From Desulfuromusa sp. (GTDB lineage Bacteria > Desulfobacterota > Desulfuromonadia > Desulfuromonadales > Geopsychrobacteraceae): a DNA stretch of 11,335 nucleotides. The stretch is from NCBI GenBank assembly GCA_029934755.1, contig JAOZLQ010000012.1:13498-24832 (forward strand). The letters run 5' to 3'. Position 1 is the first letter of the stretch. Every line of letters begins with the position of its first letter. A model generated the notes under the pieces. The model did not search any database. It was not told where the DNA came from and saw only the letters and a program-made list of their open reading frames with translations. Positions 6,815-11,335 of this stretch are shown here, piece after piece. Position numbers and translations under genes: made by a program.

Positions 6815-7174
6815 TCAGGCCAATAACAATCTGAGTGCAGCAGCTTCACGCATCAACAGGTAACGCCCCTGCCCATAATTACCATCACGTTTAACCATAA
6901 GAGCAACAAAATATTCATCTGTTAAAGCATGGATTATCACATAATAATGCTCAGTCTTAATTGACACTTCTTGCAAAATACCAACACTTAATACATCAGT
7001 AGCATTGCGAATTTCTTTGGTAACATTGGAATATTCAATACCGACAAGGTTTAAATCAAGGGTATTATCCTCAACACTGAATTGCTCAATACCGATCCCA
7101 TCATAACCCATAAGAACAGCACCAGCCCCACCAGAGCAACCCACAACAATTTTTTCAAGTATTTCTTTAAACAT
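6815..7174 (-). CDS. Roadblock/LC7 domain protein (MglB-like)
   Basis: This 119-residue single-domain protein fits the roadblock/LC7 fold: an N-terminal helix (about 1-10), a strand-rich GAGAVLMGYDGIGIE segment (16-30), a long central helix (about 44-60), a strand pair around EVSIKTEHYYVIIHALTDEYFVALMVKR (69-96) and a C-terminal helix (104-119). There is no signal peptide or membrane segment. Bacterial roadblock proteins, such as MglB of Myxococcus, act as dimers that bind or activate Ras-like GTPases, often in cell polarity or motility. No GTPase gene lies in the window. The gene overlaps the TPR gene by 8 nt and has an AAGGAG site, so the two are probably made together and may form a complex. 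A link to the type IV pilus is inferred from the nearby pilQ only. The family call rests on pattern recognition without alignment. Confidence 0.75.
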   Translation of the reverse strand: MFKEILEKIVVGCSGGAGAVLMGYDGIGIEQFSVEDNTLDLNLVGIEYSNVTKEIRNATDVLSVGILQEVSIKTEHYYVIIHALTDEYFVALMVKRDGNYGQGRYLLMREAAALRLLLA

Positions 7175-8018
7175 TATCTCTCCTTTGCTGAATATTCGAG
7201 AGCCAACGATTCAAGATATCTGCAACAGAATCAGTAACAAGGTCTTCAGTGTCAAGCTCTTTCAGTTGCTCGATATTACTACTATCAGTCTCAACGGTAT
7301 CCACAAAGGCTACCGATTGATCTTTATCTCCATTTAGTTGTTCATTATTAGATTCAGATACAACATCGCGCTTTTTTGCAACCAATTGACTCTCAATGTC
7401 CTTAACTCTGCGACGCAGGGTGAGATCATCAGGATTCTGAGATGAGAGTCGTTGAAAAAGGTCCAAAGCCTTTTCGGGTAGACCTTGTGCCAAATACAAA
7501 TCAGCCAATGTTGATGAAACAAGTTTAGAGGAATTAACCACCTGCTCCTCAGTTTTATCATCTACTGCAACTAACGGCTCATCAGTACTCTCCAACTGGT
7601 CTGGCAAAGAAAGTAGTAACTTATTAATAACAGGGTCGGCAGGACTCAAATGTCGCGCATTAAGTAGTAATTCACGGGCACCAGCCACATCACCCAACAG
7701 AATTTGAACTCTGGCATAACCGACAAGAGCCGCTAGACTTTCTGAATCAAATTCAAGAGCCCTCTCAAAAGCAGCAACCGAACCATCAAAATTCTCCAAC
7801 TGACACAAAATCCGAGCTAATACAATGTACGCTGGACTAAAATCAGGATGAAGATCAAGCCCCTTAGAAATTATCTGGCGAGCATCCTCAAACATTCCCA
7901 TTTTACGGTAGATTTCAGCCAAAGATACAAATATTGTCGAACTCGGATCTTTAACCAGAATCTCAGTATAAGCCGCGATTTTACCTAGAAGTAAGCTCTG
8001 TTGATTTTTATCAGTCAT
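7167..8018 (-). CDS. Tetratricopeptide repeat protein of unknown function
   Basis: This 283-residue soluble protein contains about four TPR units. Three are consecutive (about 26-59, 60-93, 94-127), and a fourth stands apart (about 166-199, LADLYLAQGLPEKALDLF) after an acidic spacer. Residues 205-262 are charged and low in complexity, and the protein ends in a predicted amphipathic helix with VADILNRWLSNIQQRR (265-280) that could be a docking segment. There is no signal peptide or membrane segment, so it is probably cytosolic. TPRs mediate protein-protein contacts; a specific role cannot be read. The gene starts 15 nt after the aroB stop with a GAGAG site and overlaps the roadblock gene by 8 nt. 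Together these suggest a scaffold that works with the roadblock protein. A link to type IV pilus function is possible from the neighbourhood but not shown. Confidence 0.85.
   Translation of the reverse strand: MTDKNQQSLLLGKIAAYTEILVKDPSSTIFVSLAEIYRKMGMFEDARQIISKGLDLHPDFSPAYIVLARILCQLENFDGSVAAFERALEFDSESLAALVGYARVQILLGDVAGARELLLNARHLSPADPVINKLLLSLPDQLESTDEPLVAVDDKTEEQVVNSSKLVSSTLADLYLAQGLPEKALDLFQRLSSQNPDDLTLRRRVKDIESQLVAKKRDVVSESNNEQLNGDKDQSVAFVDTVETDSSNIEQLKELDTEDLVTDSVADILNRWLSNIQQRRDNV
7180..7185 (-). promoter_or_regulatory. Ribosome binding site of the roadblock gene inside the TPR gene
   Basis: AAGGAG lies 5 nt before the ATG at 7174 and within the last codons of the TPR gene, whose TAA stop (7167-7169) falls inside the first codons of the roadblock gene. 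This fixes the roadblock start and indicates coupled translation. Confidence 0.8.
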
Positions 8019-8033
8019 ATTTCTCTCATAAAT

Positions 8034-9107
8034 TTAAAGGACAGATGAAAAAACTGACGAAATATTATCTGTTTTTTGCAAAAAAACCTCACCAATACCT
8101 CTATTTAGAACCAAGGTGAGAGTTCCCTGTTTAACTTTCTTGTCCCTCTGCATTGATGCGACATAAGCACTCAGAGGAAAATCTGGAGGGGCTATTGGCA
8201 ATTCAAGATTTTTCAATAACTGAGTTAATCGATCTACATCCTGTTGCGTACAGAATCCTTGTTTAAGTGATATTTTTGCAGCAACAACCATCCCAACTGA
8301 AACAGCTTCACCATGTTTCCACTCACCATAACCAGACAAATTTTCAATCGCATGGCCAAAGGTATGCCCATAATTCAGAAAAGCACGGACAGAACCTTCC
8401 TTTTCATCAGTCACAACAATTTCAGACTTTATCTGGCAGGCTCTTTTAATTGCATGTGCAAGAGCTTTGACGTCTCTATTCCTTAATTGGACAACATTTT
8501 TTTCCAGCCAACAGAAAAAATCATAATCGCAAATAACTCCATATTTAATCACTTCAGCAAGACCTGCAGATACTTCTCTTGGCTCTAAAGTGTGTAATAG
8601 TGAGATATCGATAAGAACCATTTCGGGCTGGTAAAATGCCCCTATCAGATTCTTGCCCAGCGAATGGTTAACTGCTGTTTTACCACCGACAGAGCTATCC
8701 ACTTGCGCTAATAGCGTAGTCGGTATCTGAACATAGGGAATACCACGTAAAAAAGTTGCAGCAGCAAACCCTGCTATATCGCCGACAACGCCGCCACCTA
8801 GAGTAATTAAACCACAACCACGATCAAAGCTGTTCTCAATTAAGAAATCGTAAATAGATTGGAGAGTTTTCTGGGATTTGAATTCCTCCCCATCAGGGAT
8901 TGTAAACATTAAAGGAGAAAAACCAGAAGTTTTAAGTGAGTCCAGGACAGCCCGGCCATAAAGGTTATCAACTTTTGGATTTGATATGACTGCAATTCGT
9001 TGCGGAAAACTTAAAGCAGAAAGTTCTTTCCCTAAACCAGAAAGGATACCGCTCCCAATCAATATGGAATAACTTCTATCCGCAAGGGGAACATTAATTT
9101 TTTCCAT
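8034..9107 (-). CDS. aroB: 3-dehydroquinate synthase
   Basis: This 357-residue protein is of usual AroB length. It has the NAD-binding motif GGGVVGD (104-110), DSSVGGKT (137-144), the phosphate-binding LGKNLIGAFYQP (150-161), and the metal ligands Glu185 (GLAEVIKYG), His248 (LNYGHTFGHAIE) and His265 (EWKHGEAVSVGM). The enzyme converts DAHP to 3-dehydroquinate with NAD and a divalent metal, the second step of the shikimate pathway. The ATG at 9107 has only a weak AGG upstream and sits 16 nt past the T-run of the pilQ terminator. It opens the seven-gene unit ending with accC. In many proteobacteria aroK lies between pilQ and aroB; here it is missing from that place. No promoter with both boxes was convincing between pilQ and aroB. 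Confidence 0.97.
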   Translation of the reverse strand: MEKINVPLADRSYSILIGSGILSGLGKELSALSFPQRIAVISNPKVDNLYGRAVLDSLKTSGFSPLMFTIPDGEEFKSQKTLQSIYDFLIENSFDRGCGLITLGGGVVGDIAGFAAATFLRGIPYVQIPTTLLAQVDSSVGGKTAVNHSLGKNLIGAFYQPEMVLIDISLLHTLEPREVSAGLAEVIKYGVICDYDFFCWLEKNVVQLRNRDVKALAHAIKRACQIKSEIVVTDEKEGSVRAFLNYGHTFGHAIENLSGYGEWKHGEAVSVGMVVAAKISLKQGFCTQQDVDRLTQLLKNLELPIAPPDFPLSAYVASMQRDKKVKQGTLTLVLNRGIGEVFLQKTDNISSVFSSVL

Positions 9108-9123
9108 TATTTCTGGCCTGTTG

Positions 9124-9153
9124 AAAAAAAAAGGGCAGGTTACCCTGCCCTTT
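9124..9153 (-). terminator. Rho-independent terminator after pilQ
   Basis: The arms AAAGGGCAGG (9130-9139) and CCTGCCCTTT (9144-9153) pair perfectly over a 4-nt loop. On the minus strand the stem runs into nine T (9132-9124). It begins 21 nt past the pilQ stop and is a strong terminator for the pil transcript. The T-run ends 16 nt before the aroB start codon. Confidence 0.92.
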
Positions 9154-9174
9154 CAAATATTTAACATCCGAACT

Positions 9175-11313
9175 TTAGTTATCTGTCATAATCCGCGGTG
9201 TGATAAATATTAAAAGCTCATCCTTAACTGACTGTTTCTTCTGAGATTTAAAAAGGTTACCAAGAATTGGTATACCCATTAACCCAGGAATACCATCCTC
9301 AGACTCCTGAATACTTTCGACGTAGATACCCCCAATAACAGTCGTTTCGCCATCACGAATCAAGACTTTAGTTTCTGCCTTCTTGGTATCAATACTAGGT
9401 GCACTTGCACCGGCTGTAAGTGAAGGAGAATCGTTAGTAGCAAGGACTTCCAGGATGATAGAACCATCAGGGTTAATTACTGGTGTTACTTCAAGTTTCA
9501 ATTCAGCACTAATAAATTCAGTTTTGGGACCATCAGCACCGGAGGTTTGATATGGAATCGTGGTTCCCTGACTGATCGTTGCTGTTTCGCCATTCAGAGT
9601 CGTCACGCGTGGAGTAGAAATCACTTTTCCCTTACCATCAGCTTGAAGTGCCTGTAATTGTAAATCCAAAACAACATCATCAATAAGAGCACGACCAATT
9701 TGCATCTGTGAAGAAATTCCAGCTGCGGGGATAAGAGGACCAACTGACCCTTCAGTAATGTCAACAAGAAAGTTTCCACCGGCACTTGTAAGTGACTGAA
9801 AGGAACGAGTATCGCCAGATCCATTATCCACATCAGCACCAAACATTCCCCAATGGACTCCAAGTTCTCGCGAGTAGTTTGAATTAACTTGAACAATCCT
9901 TGCTTCTATCATGACCTGCCGTTCCGGGGTATCCAGAATTGCGATCAGTTCTTTAGCTTTTTCAATCCGCTGAGGAACATCGGTAATAATCAGTAATTTA
10001 TTACGGCTATCTTCAGTAATATTTCCACGATCACTAAGTATATCCTTAGCGGGTCCAGCAACACTCCCTAAGTCTGCATAACTGACAGTAACAACCTCGG
10101 TCACCAACGGCTCCAGCTTTTCCTGTGAGTGAACAGCTGACAGTTCAGCCTCTTTCATTGAACGGATCTTCTCTTTCGGCAGGACTCGAACAACATTTCC
10201 TTCCTGCACCATTCCAAGTCCCGTCACATCCAGAATCAATTCCAAAGCCTGATCCCAAGGCACATCAATCAAACGTAGCGTTACATTGCCTTTAACTTCA
10301 TCAGAAGCGATAATGTTGAGATCACTGATCTCTGCAATCAATCGCAAGATATCGCGTACCTCAGCATTATCAAAAACCAGGGATGTTTTCTCACCTGTAT
10401 AATTATTTTCCTGTGATCCGAGCTGCTCAATAACTGGAACAGCTAACTGACCAGCCATTGATGGTGGAGCAAAAGAAGAAGATGATGCTGGCGCAGATGC
10501 AACAACCGCTGCACTCTGAGCAGAAACTGGCATAGTTCCCGTAGTAGCGGGCGCGGCCTGTGCGTAGCGACCATCAGTAACAGCAAGCACATAACCGCCT
10601 GCATTCTCTTGCAAACGATATGGAACATCACCTTTTAAGGTCACAACAAAACGAACTTCAGGTTGGCCAGATTCGTTCACCAAATACGGAGTTGCTGAAT
10701 GGATTGCACTAGGAAACGCCAAGGTATCAAAGACTCTGCGTAATGAGCGAGGCAGGGTTGTATTCTTCAAAGAAAACTGAATTTTGTTACCATTGAGAGT
10801 GGGATTGGTAACGCCAGCATTGCCATTTAAATTGATATAAATCTTAGACTGGCCATCCTCTGAAGCAAAATCGATTGCAGTTATTTTTGCACTTCCTACC
10901 GTCGCAGGTTCAGCAAGTGCATTTGCAACCGCATCCTGTGAGTGCTCCCAAGTTACAACAACCTGGTCATTGTCAGTATTGACCTTAAATGTTGGGAACA
11001 CTGAACCCGTAACATCAAAGACAAAGCGGGTTTTATTATCCAAAGGCCCAATGCGCAGCAATTTAAAGCCATCACTCAACTGGAACTCATCATTGTGTTG
11101 ACCTGGCAGGACACCATATAAATCAACAACAAGCCTTTTGGGAGAATCAAGGGTGAAATACCGAACCTGTTCAATCCCCATGGTTGCAGCCAATTGCACT
11201 TTTTTCTCAACAACTGACACCACTGATAGTGATTCAGCAGCACAAATTGGCGAGACCAGAGCAACCGACAAAAACATCAACAACGTACTGAGGAGCACAA
11301 CGCTTCTTCTCAT
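9175..11313 (-). CDS. pilQ: Type IV pilus secretin PilQ
   Basis: This 712-residue protein forms the outer-membrane ring through which the type IV pilus passes. It starts with a Sec signal peptide (about 1-26: MRR, a hydrophobic core, ICAAES; no lipobox). Two AMIN-type peptidoglycan-binding domains follow (about 30-125 and 143-246), then an Ala/Ser/Pro-rich linker (about 251-292), a secretin short N-terminal (N0/STN) domain (about 310-380), an N1 domain (about 400-460) and the secretin core (about 465-708). The core contains VISTPRVTTLNGETATI (564-580) and the signature IPGLMGIPILGNLF (675-688) with LLIFITPRI near the end. The AMIN domains and order separate PilQ from the type II secretin GspD. 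The ATG at 11313 has an AGGGGA site. Upstream DNA is only 22 nt, so pilP cannot be confirmed. A terminator follows directly, so pilQ probably closes the pil operon. Confidence 0.95.
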   Translation of the reverse strand: MRRSVVLLSTLLMFLSVALVSPICAAESLSVVSVVEKKVQLAATMGIEQVRYFTLDSPKRLVVDLYGVLPGQHNDEFQLSDGFKLLRIGPLDNKTRFVFDVTGSVFPTFKVNTDNDQVVVTWEHSQDAVANALAEPATVGSAKITAIDFASEDGQSKIYINLNGNAGVTNPTLNGNKIQFSLKNTTLPRSLRRVFDTLAFPSAIHSATPYLVNESGQPEVRFVVTLKGDVPYRLQENAGGYVLAVTDGRYAQAAPATTGTMPVSAQSAAVVASAPASSSSFAPPSMAGQLAVPVIEQLGSQENNYTGEKTSLVFDNAEVRDILRLIAEISDLNIIASDEVKGNVTLRLIDVPWDQALELILDVTGLGMVQEGNVVRVLPKEKIRSMKEAELSAVHSQEKLEPLVTEVVTVSYADLGSVAGPAKDILSDRGNITEDSRNKLLIITDVPQRIEKAKELIAILDTPERQVMIEARIVQVNSNYSRELGVHWGMFGADVDNGSGDTRSFQSLTSAGGNFLVDITEGSVGPLIPAAGISSQMQIGRALIDDVVLDLQLQALQADGKGKVISTPRVTTLNGETATISQGTTIPYQTSGADGPKTEFISAELKLEVTPVINPDGSIILEVLATNDSPSLTAGASAPSIDTKKAETKVLIRDGETTVIGGIYVESIQESEDGIPGLMGIPILGNLFKSQKKQSVKDELLIFITPRIMTDN

Positions 11314-11335
11314 ATCATTCCCCTAAAAGTCATTC

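Noticed and set aside
9121..9180. Possible promoter for aroB overlapping the terminator (TTGAAA as -35)
   Set aside because: At normal spacing the -10 position falls in the C/T-rich end of the hairpin, which does not resemble a -10 box.
10443..10631. Leu/His-rich frame inside pilQ on the minus strand
   Set aside because: It is a frame-shifted reading of the Ala/Ser/Pro linker of PilQ; the repetitive codons create a false open frame.
1..11335. CRISPR arrays, tRNA or rRNA genes, transposases, phage or toxin-antitoxin genes
   Set aside because: No regular repeats, no tRNA-like or rRNA-like sequence and no mobile-element proteins were seen. Coding sequence fills nearly all of the window and no gap exceeds about 121 nt.

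Overview
The window is a compact stretch of bacterial chromosome in which every supported gene lies on the minus strand, so transcription runs from the right end (11335) to the left end (1). It holds eleven protein-coding genes, one of them cut by the left edge. I see no RNA genes, CRISPR arrays, insertion sequences or phage genes. The gene set is a type IV pilus secretin, shikimate-pathway enzymes, the two core acetyl-CoA carboxylase subunits, the futalosine (menaquinone) pathway enzyme MqnA, a membrane-bound UDP-sugar 4,6-dehydratase and YicC. Together with a moderate to low G+C content this suggests a Gram-negative, menaquinone-using bacterium. A Desulfuromonadales/Geobacter-like deltaproteobacterium is the best guess, because the order pilQ, aroB, TPR, roadblock, aroQ, pepP, accB, accC resembles what I recall from that group. 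This assignment is inference, not a database result.

Right part (9175-11313): pilQ, the outer-membrane secretin of the type IV pilus, is probably the last gene of a pil operon that continues beyond the right edge. It is followed at once by a strong intrinsic terminator (9124-9153).

Middle part (3370-9107): aroB, a TPR protein, a roadblock/LC7 protein, aroQ, an M24 peptidase, accB and accC form a tightly packed unit. TPR and roadblock overlap by 8 nt, aroQ and pepP overlap by 8 nt, and the other gaps are 4 to 88 nt. The unit ends in a second strong intrinsic terminator (3308-3347). It combines shikimate synthesis (3-dehydroquinate synthase and dehydratase), the first step of fatty-acid synthesis (biotin carboxylase and its biotin carrier) and a TPR/roadblock pair of unknown role. 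The pair may belong functionally with type IV pili and a small GTPase.

Left part (1-3287): mqnA starts only 20 nt beyond the second terminator. A 121-nt gap follows that contains a plausible sigma-70 promoter and an 8-bp inverted repeat. After it come a CapD/WbpM/PglF-like nucleotide-sugar dehydratase and then yicC. AroB and AroQ feed chorismate synthesis, and chorismate is the substrate of MqnA, so the window links the pathway metabolically although the genes are split between transcription units.

Most of this is recognisable housekeeping DNA. I did not find a clearly new system. The points most worth a second look are the TPR/roadblock pair next to pilQ, the two terminators that sit directly in front of start codons (aroB and mqnA), and the operator-like inverted repeat beside the promoter of the sugar-dehydratase gene.
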